From Chinchilla lanigera (lineage: Eukaryota; Chordata; Mammalia; Rodentia; Chinchillidae): a DNA stretch of 64,000 bases. Under the pieces are notes generated by a model that was not told the origin of the DNA, did not search any database, and was given only the letters and a program-made list of their open reading frames with translations. The DNA lies in contig NW_004955435.1 of the NCBI RefSeq assembly GCF_000276665.1, forward strand, positions 3,247,798-3,311,797. Direction: 5' to 3'. Made by a program: the position numbers and the translations under genes. This document shows, in pieces, positions 1 to 10,714 of the stretch; position 1 is the stretch's first letter, and every line of letters begins with the position of its first letter.

Positions 1-1240
1 ACTGGTATAATCAATAAACACAAGTTTTTTTGTTATCATACCAAAAGGCCTAATGCTAGCGATGACCAGAGCAAAACAGTTAATTCCTCATTAAAATGAA
101 TCTGTGGTCCCATCATTTCTTCAGCAAATTTTATTGTGGTCTACCACATGGGAGACATAATTATATTAAATTATGTACATTGGTCATCACAAAGTATTCA
201 TTAATAAATACATATGACTGTGGTAGAATAATCCACATAAAGTACTTTTAGATAGCTAAAAAGTGAGGTTAGCAGAACTACATTCCCTCCAACCTAATTC
301 CACTGTCTGAAAAAGTAATCTGTGCAATGATACTTAACTCAATTATTATTTATGTTAGGTGCTGGGTGTTGTTTTATGCCTGAGGAATGGGTACATCTGA
401 GAACAAATCCATCAACACTCTAAGCATTTTTGTTCAAATGGAGGACATGTCACAGTTTTAAATGGCTACAGTGCTGTGGGGAAATTAGAACAGGTTGCAA
501 CAGGAGGGAAGGACTGGGTGGGGGGGTGGCAATCAGAAAAGAGGTCAGGGACAGACCTTCCTGAATGGACTCTTGCATAGTGGTGGTATAACTGATTAAC
601 TTTCCTTTCATTCATGCTTAGTAAAGCAGTTAAAATGTTGGTTTTGGGTGGTGGAGAGGTGTTACTGGCGATGGCCTTCTGAAGGTCTCTGGGCTCTCAT
701 CCCTAGGATGGGCAGGTGTGATGGGCAGGTGGGACTAAGTGAAGATACAGTAGTGGGGAGGCCATCTGGGGTTCTGAATCAGGCTTGATGTAATCAGCAG
801 GGTCGTTATGGAAGGGAGGCAGGGGAGTCCAAATCTGAGAGAGGCTGTGGGATAACAGAGGCTGAGGAAGGCAGAGTCACAGAGAATGATGTCACTGATC
901 ATGAAGACGCAAGAAGGGGCCATAGACCAAAGAACACTGTTTGTCTCTAAAAACTAGTTATGATAGAAATGGCAAAGAAATGCATTCTCTCCTGCAGCCG
1001 ACAGGCACTAGTCATTCTCGTACTTTGATTTTAGCTCCATGGTATTCATTTTAACCTGACTTCTAAAACTGGGAGAATTATTTTGTGTTATTTAACTCAT
1101 CGATCTGAGATACTTTGTTATGGCAATGACAGGAAACTAACAACTGTAGTAGTTCAGACCCAAGAGTTCTGACCGTGGAGTGTGTCTCCTGAGTACATCC
1201 TAGCCCACTGATCAAGAACTTACAGTGCTAATACCTGGGT
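1..1240. other. Unassigned AT-rich sequence
   Basis: I see no repeat family, RNA gene or exon here. A 62-codon minus-strand frame at 735-923 has no recognisable motif. A short G run sits near 528-535. Confidence 0.6.
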
Positions 1241-1244
1241 TTGG

Positions 1245-1722
1245 TTTTTTAAAAATTTTATTAATACATGTTTGTAATACATGAAGTTTACAATCATATT
1301 AGGGAGTAGTATATGCACATAATACATTTTAATTCTTTTTATTCCCCTTCCTCCCCCCCCTTTCCTTCCCTCAGTCTCTATCCCTTTCCCACATTTTATT
1401 ATTGCTATTATTAGCTTTGCAGCTCATGTTTACAATATATAATGTTTCCATTCATTGTTGGTATTTGGTACATGTTCATGACACATCTTAAATGCATCTC
1501 CCTCGATCTCTTGGACCCCTTCTTGTTTGCAAAAGATCGATCTCCTTGTTTCTTTTTATCAAACTTTTATTCTGCTCTTTATTTACACTTTGCCTACCTC
1601 AAATGAGAGATACCATACGGCAATTTTTTTTTTTTTTCCATACGGCATTTAAGCTTGTGTGTCTCATTTATTTCACCTAACAATATATTTTCCAGGCTTT
1701 AGAAAAATGGATGCACCTGGAT
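1245..1722 (-). mobile_element. L1 3' end, 5'-truncated, antisense
   Basis: The left edge is a T run (the poly(A) tail read backwards). It is followed by a tail motif shared with the L1 ends near 34.3, 35.2 and 42.6 kb, a pyrimidine-rich stretch typical of rodent L1 3'UTR, then the reverse complement of the end of ORF2/3'UTR. The same block appears in sense at 14.10-14.20 kb (motif around gtgaaataaatcagac). The last ~25 bases (1702-1720) switch to sense orientation, which may mark a small 5' inversion. It abuts a MIR on the right. Confidence 0.8.
1613..1647. repeat. Poly(T) tract flanked by a 10-bp direct repeat
   Basis: The decamer ccatacggca occurs at 1613-1622 and again at 1638-1647, with a run of 14 T between the copies. 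It lies inside the antisense L1. The arrangement resembles a target-site duplication around an insertion that consists of little more than a poly(A) tail on the minus strand. Polymerase slippage is the alternative. Confidence 0.6.
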
Positions 1723-1724
1723 AA

Positions 1725-1912
1725 TATTCAGGTTTAAATCCAAGCTGTCACTCACTATCCATGCGACTCTGCATAGTTAATTGATAACTCTGAGTCTGTT
1801 TCCTCACCTACGCAATGATTCTGATAGTACTACTCATGCATAGGGGTTTTAGAGAAAGCTACTATCTGTGACATAGAGCAGGGCTTTTGACACCTAATAA
1901 ATATATTTACTG
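1725..1912 (+). mobile_element. MIR SINE
   Basis: The order of landmarks follows MIR: a 'gtttaaatcc'-like start, a 'gtttcctcacct' core, a run of short alternating bases, and the terminal 'cacctaataaatat' resembling the MIR 3' end. It is diverged, as expected for a mammal-wide fossil. Confidence 0.75.
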
Positions 1913-1959
1913 AGTTTAGAGGGAAACAATTATAAATGAAGTAAATGTAGTAATTATGT

Positions 1960-2095
1960 CACTTTATAGATCAATAAATGTGGAGAAATCATGTAACCTC
2001 TCTAAAATCCTGTTTCATTATCTGATAATACTTGCAATACATGACTAGGCTGTTCTGAACATCACAAAAGAAAATATATAAGAATGTAGAATATT
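1960..2095 (+). mobile_element. Probable second MIR fragment
   Basis: The segment 'catgtaacctctct' followed by 'tgtttcattatctga' matches the MIR core order. The ends are unclear. Confidence 0.45.
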
Positions 2096-2099
2096 AATT

Positions 2100-2255
2100 T
2101 TTCATTCATTTGCTCATTTATTTAAAGATATTTAATGAACATGTACCATGTGCCAGTCACTCTTATGAACCCTTAAATATGAGGAATGTTATAGGCAGGG
2201 TTTTACTCCTTATGGTAGTTTTATTCTAGTTAGTGACCCAGAAAATAAACAAATG
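2100..2255 (-). mobile_element. L2 3' end, antisense
   Basis: It begins with 'attcatttgctcattta', continues with 'catgtaccatgtgccag' and later 'gaaaataaacaaatgag', which is the order of the reverse-complemented L2 3' terminus. Confidence 0.65.
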
Positions 2256-2377
2256 AGTTAATAAAGTAATTTCAGGCACTTCACAAGTGTGCACAGAGAA
2301 AGAAAAGAGAAAGCGTTGCTGATGGCTTCACATTTGAACTCACACTTGAGTACTGGAATGAAGCTAATAATACTATG

Positions 2378-2485
2378 ATAGAAGAATATGGGCTTTATGT
2401 GCAGACGGCAGCAAGTTGAATTATTTCACTGTCAATTTAGTGTTTGGAAAATTGAACAGCCAGTTGCTTAATGTGTAGTGACTGA
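2378..2485 (+). mobile_element. Possible MIR fragment
   Basis: 'gaatatgggctttatgtgca' and the following bases line up loosely with the MIR 5' core. It is weak and could be chance. Confidence 0.3.
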
Positions 2486-2565
2486 GGGAATAAGGTATAT
2501 CTTTACGTGTAGCAACTACTCACAATGAATGTATTTATAACATACCACAAACACGTGCTAATACA

Positions 2566-2582
2566 ATTAATTAATTAATTAA
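2566..2582. repeat. (TTAA)n short repeat
   Basis: About four tandem TTAA units. The surrounding 2.26-2.92 kb is otherwise unassigned apart from the doubtful MIR. Confidence 0.8.
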
Positions 2583-2924
2583 GAAGGACTAGAAAAGATG
2601 AAATCAGAAAAGTAGGCATGATCCAAGGCTTTGGCTTTATTCCACTTGTAATGGAAACCTTGGAGGAGTTTTAATGATAGGATGACATGATCTAATTTTT
2701 ATTTTTTAAAGTTAGTCTGACTCTGATAGCTATTTGGATGAAGCTATATTCTCTCTTTTTATTAGAAACCACATCATACTCTATAATTCTGAAAGTATAG
2801 TTAGACACAGCTCCAGGAATAGGGAAGCATGTTGCTATGGATAGAAAAAGATTTATATCGGTAGCTCTCTGTCAAATTTATCTATCATCTATTGCTCCAT
2901 ATGTATTGTTCAGTACATGAGACA

Positions 2925-3225
2925 TGTGGACAAATTATAGCCCGCAAGGCCAATCGCTAGGTCAGTGATGGCGAACGTTTTAGGGCTTTCAGCGATAACG
3001 AACATCGTGCTGCAACACGCACGCCATAGGTTCACCAGCACTGCACTTGGTGCTTCTTTTTCTGTATAAAGTTTTCTTAGAACTTAGCCATGCCCATTTG
3101 CTTCTTAGTCATGCTGTCTGTCACTGTCCAAATGGCATCATATGCCAGAGCCTCTATCGCCTTCAATACCCAAAATACTTTTGATCTGAGTGAGAAATCT
3201 AGGAAAAGGTTTTCCGTCCGCAATT
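2925..3225. mobile_element. hAT-Charlie-type DNA transposon fossil, split
   Basis: The left part contains 'attatagcccgcaaggcc'. The right part contains 'ctgtataaagttttctta' and 'agccatgcccatttgctt', then 'gccttcaatacccaaaat'. This is the order of a common mammalian Charlie-type element (the one with 'tggcccgc', 'aaagttttattggaa' and 'agccatgcccatt' landmarks). It is interrupted by the mini-element at 2963-3043. The right boundary near 3225 is approximate. Confidence 0.65.
2963..3043 (-). mobile_element. OC1-like hAT mini-element (MITE)
   Basis: 81 bp with terminal inverted repeats: it starts cagtgatggcgaac and ends gttcaccagcactg. The 8 bases on the left (cgctaggt) and right (cacttggt) agree at 6 of 8 positions, as expected for an aged 8-bp hAT target duplication; one mismatch is a CpG-to-CpA change. 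The TIR and the adjoining 'acacgcacgccatagg' resemble the OC1 (OposCharlie1) family, known from several mammals as a horizontally transferred hAT. It sits inside an older Charlie element. Confidence 0.65.
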
Positions 3226-3235
3226 GTGCACTTAC

Positions 3236-3370
3236 CTCCTCTTCCTTAGACTCTTGATTTTCCATAGCGCAGCCGGTGGCGTTTCCCTGTCAGTCTTGGG
3301 GCGGAGCCTTCTGACCTGCGTTCTCCTTAATGCCCCTTCGTCTCCGAAGTCGATCTCAGTGTTTCTCTAA
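3236..3370 (-). other. Exon-like CpG-rich block with ATG and GTAAGT donor
   Basis: Read on the minus strand, a GC-rich leader with about ten CpG in 150 bp leads to an ATG at 3265-3263. Ten in-frame codons follow (Met-Glu-Asn-Gln-Glu-Ser-Lys-Glu-Glu-Glu). They end exactly at a consensus splice donor, GAG|GTAAGT (3235-3230). The longer open frame (to 3077, 62 codons) runs into the hAT-Charlie fossil, so only the ten codons are plausible coding sequence. I do not recognise the protein start, and no downstream exon was found to the left. It could be a first coding exon, a dead gene fragment or coincidence. Confidence 0.3.
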
Positions 3371-5040
3371 TCTTTCTTGCCAGTAGCTGTGTTTCCATTT
3401 CTAAAATTTGACCTTGATGGATGGTTGATAACCCCATTCTAACTTTGCCAGAAGCTTCTCTTGACAAATTCTAGTTCAGTTTTCCCAGGAACAAGATACA
3501 GTGTATATTCAACAGGCCTACAAGCAACGGGGCTCCATTCTGCCATTCAACCTCATGGACTTTCAGTATTTGCAGACGTCTCTTTTTATTAGCAGCCGTA
3601 ATGTAATTGGGTCTCAGAAAAAAAAAAAAAATTGCTTGCTGGTCTCTTCACAAATAGTTCCTTCAACTCCTCTGCACATTCCTAATTTTAAATAAAAATG
3701 AACATCATGATTTTCTTTTGTTCTGTTACAGATCATTCTGCACCATGGTTATGGAGCAATAAATATACTACTTAACTACTACTTTCTCTGGACCTACTTT
3801 CTAGTTCCCAAAATGAGGACCAAAATCAGACTGTCTCTGAAATTCCTTTCAACTCACCCATTCTCTGATACATTTTGGAGTCCCTCTAAAATGATGTCTT
3901 TTACAAAAGACGAGCTTTGAGCAAATAATTAGTGCATCGTAAGTCAGCTTGCTTCTTTGCCAAGCTCCTGTACCACATAAAACGTATGCGCCACCCTCTC
4001 CTGCTATGACACAAACAGCTGTCTCTGCTCCTTGTTGAATGCAGAGTCATTGTCCTGATCTCTCTGGTGGAATTCGGTTAGCCCATGTGCTCAGACACAG
4101 GCTGGAATCACATCTCCTATTTGCGATTCTTTCAGAAATAAAAAATGTTCTTACCCCCAAACAGTTCCTTTTTCTTCCTGACAGAACAGCTAGGTTTCTG
4201 TAAATTCAGAAAGTTATCAAGTGAGCTTGCCAGGAGGTAGGGGATTTTGAAAATATTTTCCATCAGACAATATTTTCTGACAAATATGGAAAATAAAATA
4301 CATAGTTTACAACACGTTGTCTAGAATGACAAAAGAAAAATAGATCCAAATGAAAAAGTGGCTCTAAGAAAATCCAAACAACACCAAAGCAGGCTTTTAG
4401 CTGTACTGGATTCATCTCTCGACTTTGCCAAAGCTTTCTTCTATCAGATGAATGTAACAAGTTGATTAGGCTTTACAGGCTTCAAGAAAAGTCAGGCCAC
4501 TTATACTGAAAAATAGGACTCAGGATGTAAATTATTCACAGTTCATTAGACTAAGACAAGCATTTCTCAAACATTTCTCTATGCTTGAGAAAAGCGACAT
4601 ATTGAACCCTATTTCACTGTGAGTCTCAAAATGGCAATTAACAGTCTTAAGCTGCATATAAAACCCAATATGAACTGCATTTACAAGAAAATTGTGTGAG
4701 AATCAAATTATGTTATCTTTGGTTTGAAGAACTAAGAAATAATTGCCAATAAGTATTCATGTATAGGACCAATTTTTTTGAAACAAGTTATTTTAATTAC
4801 TACTAGTGTCAGGAGTACGTGAGGGTGATTTTATTAGATTTAATGTGTTTAGTGGAGCTGCCTGACTGCTGCTATTCTTGACGAGACATCAGAATTTATT
4901 TCATACGTGCATTGTTCGGCACAGACCAAGACTCTATAATAAGACTATATTTTATTTAAGTTAATTTCTCATTTTTCAGTAGTTTTCAAAACTTCAGCTA
5001 AAGAAACACACCTAAGTTGCACAGTCCTATCCTGCAGAAT
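3371..5040. other. Unassigned sequence
   Basis: No repeat or gene was recognised. It includes a 13-base A run at about 3619-3631 and a perfect 12-base palindrome gaaaatattttc near 4250. Short frames at 3501-3695 (+) and 4263-4460 (-) carry no known motif. Confidence 0.55.
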
Positions 5041-5044
5041 ATAT

Positions 5045-5080
5045 GAATAAGAGTAAGAGTAAGAGTAAAAGTAAGAGTAA
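5045..5080 (+). repeat. (AGAGTA)n imperfect microsatellite
   Basis: About five hexamer units of the type gagtaa with one substitution (gtaaaa). Confidence 0.8.
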
Positions 5081-5732
5081 CAGGCAGATAAAGGATTTAA
5101 AGGCTGCGAACTCCTCCCTCTATTTGAATTAGATAATTCCTGTTTGCCTTAGATCACTTGCTGAAACGTTTACCTATTGTATTTGCCCTTATTCTCTGCT
5201 TTGACACTGCGTTTAGTAATTTGAAACTTACTAATCTTTGAAGCACACTTGTGCCCCATTAAAACCCCTTCCCCCTCATTGCAAACACACACAAAAGACC
5301 GTTTCTTAGAGAAATGAAATGAAAACTAAAGTGTACATAAGGGCACTGAAAGTAAACAAAATAACCTGTAAACTCTCTTTCATCATATGCTGTAATAAGT
5401 TCTCTGAAATTCACCAAAGTGGAGACCATCTTTCTTTGTGGTTTGCAGATTGAAAATTCAGTATATTTGAGGTTGGCATATATGGACTTCTTTTCACCCC
5501 ATCTAAAAGTTAACTGCTTTCTTACTCAGGGCTATTTTCTCTTTCCAGTCCTTGTAAATTTTCTATACTCAAAACACCTAAAGGCTTCGCAAACATATAT
5601 CTAGATTAATGTATTTACTGGCAGCTATAAATAGAACAAATCTCAAGAGAAGAATATATCTCAATGTTTATATTAACATTATGTGATATAAATTAATGCT
5701 CTGAAAGGTTTCCATTGACTATTAATTTGCAG

Positions 5733-5890
5733 TTCTACAATGAAAGAGCTCTCCGATGATCTGAGGAAAAAGTCAGAACTTGAGGTAGAAGTGAACCGTA
5801 GTTATAAAAATAAATCTCCAGAAAGAAGAGAAGAGAAAGGAAAGGAATGCAGTAATCTTACCTTCATCATAATCTTATTAGCATTTCTCA
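5733..5890 (+). other. Open exon-like segment (unproven)
   Basis: 158 bp lie between an acceptor-like 'ttaatttgcag' (AG at 5731-5732) and a donor-like TCA|GTGAGT (GT at 5891). One frame is open throughout and contains an ATG at 5740. It would encode a charged stretch rich in Lys, Glu and Arg, then a hydrophobic stretch ending at 5898 if unspliced. I do not recognise the product. An open frame of this size is not rare by chance, so this is only a candidate. Confidence 0.2.
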
Positions 5891-5898
5891 GTGAGTAG

Positions 5899-6780
5899 TT
5901 CAAGTATCAGTCTATAGTCTTATAACTCTGTCTCATAAATATGTCAAGTGCAAAGTATAGTTATTTTAATAGTCTGTGTTGGTGGACCATCATGGATTTA
6001 ATTAAGAGACAACTAGTGTATGAAATATGACACAAAAGCACAAGACTTAATGGAGAAATGTTTTACTGCAGATTTAAATCAGGGCCAACAGACTTAATGA
6101 TGATCCAGGCTCAGAAATCCTACTTAAATTTAATTAATGCAGACTAGTGCAGACCTGTTCATATAGGAGAAAAAAACATGCATAAAAAACATTAGTGATT
6201 TAAGATTCTTAAAGTACACTGCCTTATTTATAAGGTTATGTGAGCATGGGTTATTAATAGCTTATTGTTTTGAGTTTTATTATATGAGATATTTAGAATG
6301 TAAGCCATATAAATGTCTTTTAAAACATTATTTCTAGCCTTCTCATTTTCTGTAATAAAGTGCCAACTCCTTTACTTCTTAGCAAAAATGGCAAAACCCA
6401 CAGAATGCAGGGTTAGCCATTTTAATCCAAGACTGAGAGAAATGTGATTTGACTCTGCTCTTTCAAAGGAGCATAGGCATTACTTCTCAAACTTATACTC
6501 ACATATGGACATGAAGAGAAGATGGAGTGAACGATAGATGAGCTTCACAGAGTAGGCCTTGTTTGGTTGTTTTCTCATTAGAAACACTGCATTGTAAAAT
6601 CTGGCATCTATTTCACCTGTAAGTTTACTATACTTGCAGGGAGAACACATCACCAAAAATATCATTCTAATTAGTTTGTGGCATTTGACTAGCTTGTGAG
6701 TATAGCCTTCATAACTTTTACTTCTGTTTAAGAGACTTACATGAAAGCAGGCCCGAGATCATTTATCTTGATTCTTAAGG
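5899..6780. other. Unassigned sequence
   Basis: Nothing recognised. The flank ends at gtcag (6781-6785), which is the left target duplication of the MaLR element. Confidence 0.6.
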
Positions 6781-6785
6781 GTCAG

Positions 6786-7186
6786 TGTTATGGTTTGTGC
6801 CTGGATGTCCACCCCAGTGCCTCATGCAGACTTAGATGGGACTTTTTCAGAGGTGGCTGAAACAAGAGTATGTGATGCTAGGACTAAGGGTGTGTGTTTG
6901 TTAAATCAGTCCACTGATTGCTTTGGCAGCACCCTAATCCCAGCAGCCTACACAGAGTATAAAAGGGGCAGAAAACTCTTAAGGTCCCATATTGCTTTTG
7001 CTACCTTGCAGGCACTATGGACTGTTTTCCTCTATGACACCCCTGTGCCATGAGCCACTCTGCTTTGGAGCTGCTAAGTATGGACTGAAACCTCTACAAA
7101 CTCTCCACTGAAGAAATCTTTCCCCCTTTAGCTTTGGGTGTTAGGGTTTTTTTTGTCTCAGCAGTGAGGGAAAAGTAACTAAGAAA
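6786..7186 (+). repeat. 5' LTR of the MaLR element
   Basis: Starts tgttatggtttgtgcc and ends near agtaactaag. Most of it is alignable by eye with 8652-9039. It carries a TATA box (tataaaagg, 6958-6966) in the position expected for an LTR promoter. The same family is found as a solo LTR at 30919-31322. Confidence 0.85.
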
Positions 7187-8651
7187 AAATTTGGTACTGA
7201 GAATGGGGTTATTGCTGTGACTTTACCTGGCCATATGGTTCAAGAGCCTTTGGAATTGGCTTGTTGAAAGGAGAAGAGTTAGGAAATGTTCAGAGATGCT
7301 TGCTAAAAAAGTAGAGCTGAGGCATCTTAGGCTGTAGAGTAAGGGAGATTTGGGTCAGAGCTCAGAAGATCAGAAAGCTGATAGAAATCCTGCCCATAAA
7401 GACCAGACTCTTAAGTTTTCTCCTGAAAAGAACTGCATTGGTTGTTGGACTTCAGAAGATGTGTGTTATGGCTTTGAAGAAAGTTTGTCTGCATTTTACT
7501 TGTGTCCTGGAGAGCTTGCCTGAGGCTAAGATTAAAGGGCAATGGACTAATTAATCTTGCAGAGGAAATTTTAAGACAGTCTAACACTGAGGCCATGGCA
7601 CTGCTCCTTTTCGGGGCTTTTGGCCAGATCTATATTGAGAATCAAGAGCAATGAGGCCATCAGAATTATTTAAAATGCTTTGAGTTTGGCCAGAAAGAAA
7701 GTGGAAGTAAAGTTGTGGATAGCAGCAATAGAGCAGAAGAGGTTGTGATTGTTGAGGATGAACAGGAGACTAGAAAAGATAGCCTGAGGGTGTCACAAGA
7801 AGCAGAAGGACTCCACCCTCTGCAGCCTCAAAATTGCAAAAGTGAAAGACTTTGCTTTAAGAACTGAGCCCCCGGGCACCATGTTTCAGAATGATGGTGG
7901 TCTAGGGAAGCATTTCCTCAAGATTTTCTTCATAAGCACTCAACCTCTACAGCTCAGAAAGAATGTGGCTGCTGCTCCAGCTGGCAGCAGACATTGTCAT
8001 AATACACATGCCACTGGTTTTAGGTGCATCAGACTGTGAGTGTTGTGGGGTCAGGAAGGCTTCCACCCACATTTCAGACGAAAGACTGGAAGGCCAGGCA
8101 ATGTGTCTCTGATATGGTAGTATGTGAAGCTGTGAATGTGAAGCTGAAGGTTCAGTGGAGATCCCATGCCTTTGGAGAAGCCAGGAAAATGGATCATCTG
8201 AGAGAAACTACAAAGGAAACAGAGACAGCCACAGAGACAAGCAATGGGAGCTACAACCACCAAAAGTGCCATAGGGGTGGGGCCACCTAAACCCTTTGGA
8301 GTTCACAACTTGCTGCAGTTTGCCTTGGATGCTGCACATGGAGCTACAGGACTTAATGTCTGCCTGGCTGGATTTTGGACTTGCTTTCGTTCCATTCCTT
8401 TGTATCCCCCTGTTTGTAACTTTTGTAATGCAAAGTTTCCCTTGTGCCATTGAATGTTGGGAGTGTTTAACTTTCTTTTCATTTGTACAGGGGCTTGCAG
8501 CTAAGAGTTTGCCTTACATCTCAGAGGAGACTTTGGACTTGGACTTTTCAGCAATGCTGAAAGTGTTGCCACTTTGACAACTCTTGGAGATAGACTAAAT
8601 GCCTATTGCATAAAGGGGTGTGCGTGAGTCTTTGGAGGACCAGGGGCAGAA
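7187..8651 (+). mobile_element. MaLR internal region (non-coding)
   Basis: Matches MaLR internal landmarks in order: 'ggtactgagaatggggtt' after the LTR, 'cctttggaattggctt', 'gctggattttggacttgc' and 'cagaggagactttggact'. Open frames of up to 93 codons (for example 8296-8577) are overlapping and lack any known domain. I treat them as chance. Confidence 0.8.
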
Positions 8652-9039
8652 TATTATGGGTTATGTTTAGATGCTCCTCTGATGCCTCATGCAAACTTGG
8701 AGGTTTTTCAGAGGTGGCTGAATCTAAACTGTGTGATGCTGGGATTAAGAGTGTGTGATTACTAAATCAGTCCACTGATTGCTCTGGCAGCATGCTAATC
8801 CCAGCAGCCTACATAGAGTATAAAAGGGGCATAAAGGCTCTTAAGGCCCCTTATTGCTTTTGCTACCTTGTGGGCACCATGGACTGTTTTCCTCTATGGT
8901 GCCCCTCTGCCATGAGCCATTCTGCCTTGGAGCTGGTCGACTCTGAACTGAAATCTCTACAAACTGTAGAAATCTTTCCCCTTTTAACTTAGGGTGTTGG
9001 GTATTTTGTCTCAGCAAGGAAAGAAGAGTAACTAAGACA
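8652..9039 (+). repeat. 3' LTR of the MaLR element
   Basis: Starts tattatgggttatg and ends agtaactaagaca. It shares the TATA box tataaaagg (8819-8827) and the block 'aatcagtccactgattgct' with the 5' LTR. Confidence 0.85.
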
Positions 9040-9044
9040 GTCAA

Positions 9045-10714
9045 GTTCATATATTCTGTTTTGTTTTTGCTTGTAATTCCTCTAAAATTATTTTTAAAAA
9101 TATATTTGTTAAACATTCAACAAAAATGAAATTCTTTCTGAACATTTCACATTCTGTTGGACCCTGTTTTGGAAATTTGTGTAATTCAAGTTTCCCAAGT
9201 TTTTAAAATCTTTATCAGTGCCACTTTTTGTTGGGTTTATAATGTTTTCTATGATCCAAAATTTTTTTTCTTAATTCAAAATATTAGCCATTAACAGTAA
9301 TTATTGATTTATCTTTCTATTTATTAATTACAGGTATGTATTTTACCTCTCACCAGTCTCATCACTTCTCTGGTTGTATTTGGAAAACTGCTCCCATTCA
9401 CTTTTATTTTATTTACAGAAAATCCATTCTGCATTATATCTTTGATTGTTTTATCTATACATTTTAGTTGAAACAGCCTATGCTTAGCGGAGCTTCTTCC
9501 TTTCATTACTTTTATTATAGATGCTTTTTGTTCTAGTGTACATTATCTTGTAGAAAAAAGAATGTCTTCCTTTTTAAAAATGCATTTTTGTTGGAATATA
9601 CTTCTTTAGGATGTGCTTTATTATTTGCATATATGGACACCCTGTTTTATTTTTAAAGATAACAAGAGCTCACAGGTGAATACATAAATAATATGTATAT
9701 TCAAGCTTTTAGCATTCATTTATTTGAACTTCAAATCCTCTAAGATCCAAATGCCACTGGATAGGTCAAGTTTTCACTGCTGATTTGAGCAGGTTTTGAG
9801 ATTTTGATTGGGATAACCTTTAAGAGATTGGTTGTTTTAAGTGGTAGTTAAACAAAATAATAGTAGTTTTTATTAAACTTTTATTACTTGAAATAATTAT
9901 TGTAATGGGACTTTAATAATTAAAAAGCAAACTTTTAACAGAAATCACCTTTCTATCATGAAATCACAGAAAACTAATTATTCTGCATCATCAAGTATCT
10001 AATGAAAGCTGTAAAGTTTATACAGGTATAAACTGAGTTTAGATGAGTATGTTTAAGTCAACTAAACACTTATAAGACAAATATCAGCATAGATATCACA
10101 AAGGCAAAAATACAATTCAAATTTTTTTAAATGCCTAAAAGGAGTTTAAAAATGTTTTAAAATGCATGAATCAAAAGTTAAGTCTTCATCTCTAACATAA
10201 CAATGTTTTAGAAAACAGACAAACCAGGGGTTAACATATGTGTATGAAATCTATTTTCATCTGTAATTTGCATAAATTATGTCAAAGTTCACTGCATCTT
10301 TAATACATGTCTTCATTATTCTGTTTTGTATTCATCATTAAAACTAATTCAAAAGTTATTTAGAATGACCAAAAGCAACCTGCAAATATATTTAAATTTT
10401 TATCCCATGAAAGTGTCTCAATAAATCTGTATTTGTACAACTTATTTTGTGATGTTCAAATAATACCTAATGGGGTGAACATAAATATGAATGCAAAGGA
10501 TTATAAGATCTTTTCTTGTACTTAGAAAATTGTTTCCTACAACATAAAAGTCTATAACTTGCATACCATAAAACACTAAAATATGTTAAATAAAATGAAT
10601 CTATGAAAGTCTGAAAACTCTGCTATGGCCAAGAACAAATTGGGTGGAGAAATGACAAGAGGGTAGTTAGTCCTGACTGTTTACTAGATCTGCAGTATCT
10701 TAAAGGATAGCTTC
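9045..10714. other. Unassigned, very AT-rich
   Basis: Long A/T-rich stretches with no clear repeat family. Part may be ancient L1 beyond recognition. Confidence 0.5.

Larger units (their letters stand above)
6786..9039 (+). mobile_element. Near-complete MaLR (ERVL-MaLR, MT-like) retroelement
   Basis: Two diverged direct LTRs flank about 1.47 kb of internal sequence. The flanking pentamers are gtcag (6781-6785) and gtcaa (9040-9044), an almost intact 5-bp target duplication as expected for this group. MaLRs are non-autonomous: they encode no proteins, and none of the short frames here looks like gag or pol. The internal region opens with 'ttggtactgagaatggggtt' and closes with 'gaggagactttggacttgga', both landmarks of MaLR internal sequence. 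The two LTRs differ at many positions, so the insertion is old. Confidence 0.85.

Noticed and set aside
3077..3235. Downstream part of the 62-codon minus-strand frame as a protein
   Set aside because: This portion is hAT-Charlie transposon sequence read antisense. Only the ten codons before the GTAAGT remain plausible.
4245..4275. Palindrome gaaaatattttc as a possible regulatory site
   Set aside because: AT-rich palindromes of this size are common in this composition and nothing nearby supports a function.
8024..8577. Overlapping frames of 69-93 codons on both strands
   Set aside because: They fall inside the MaLR internal sequence and show no gag- or pol-like motif.
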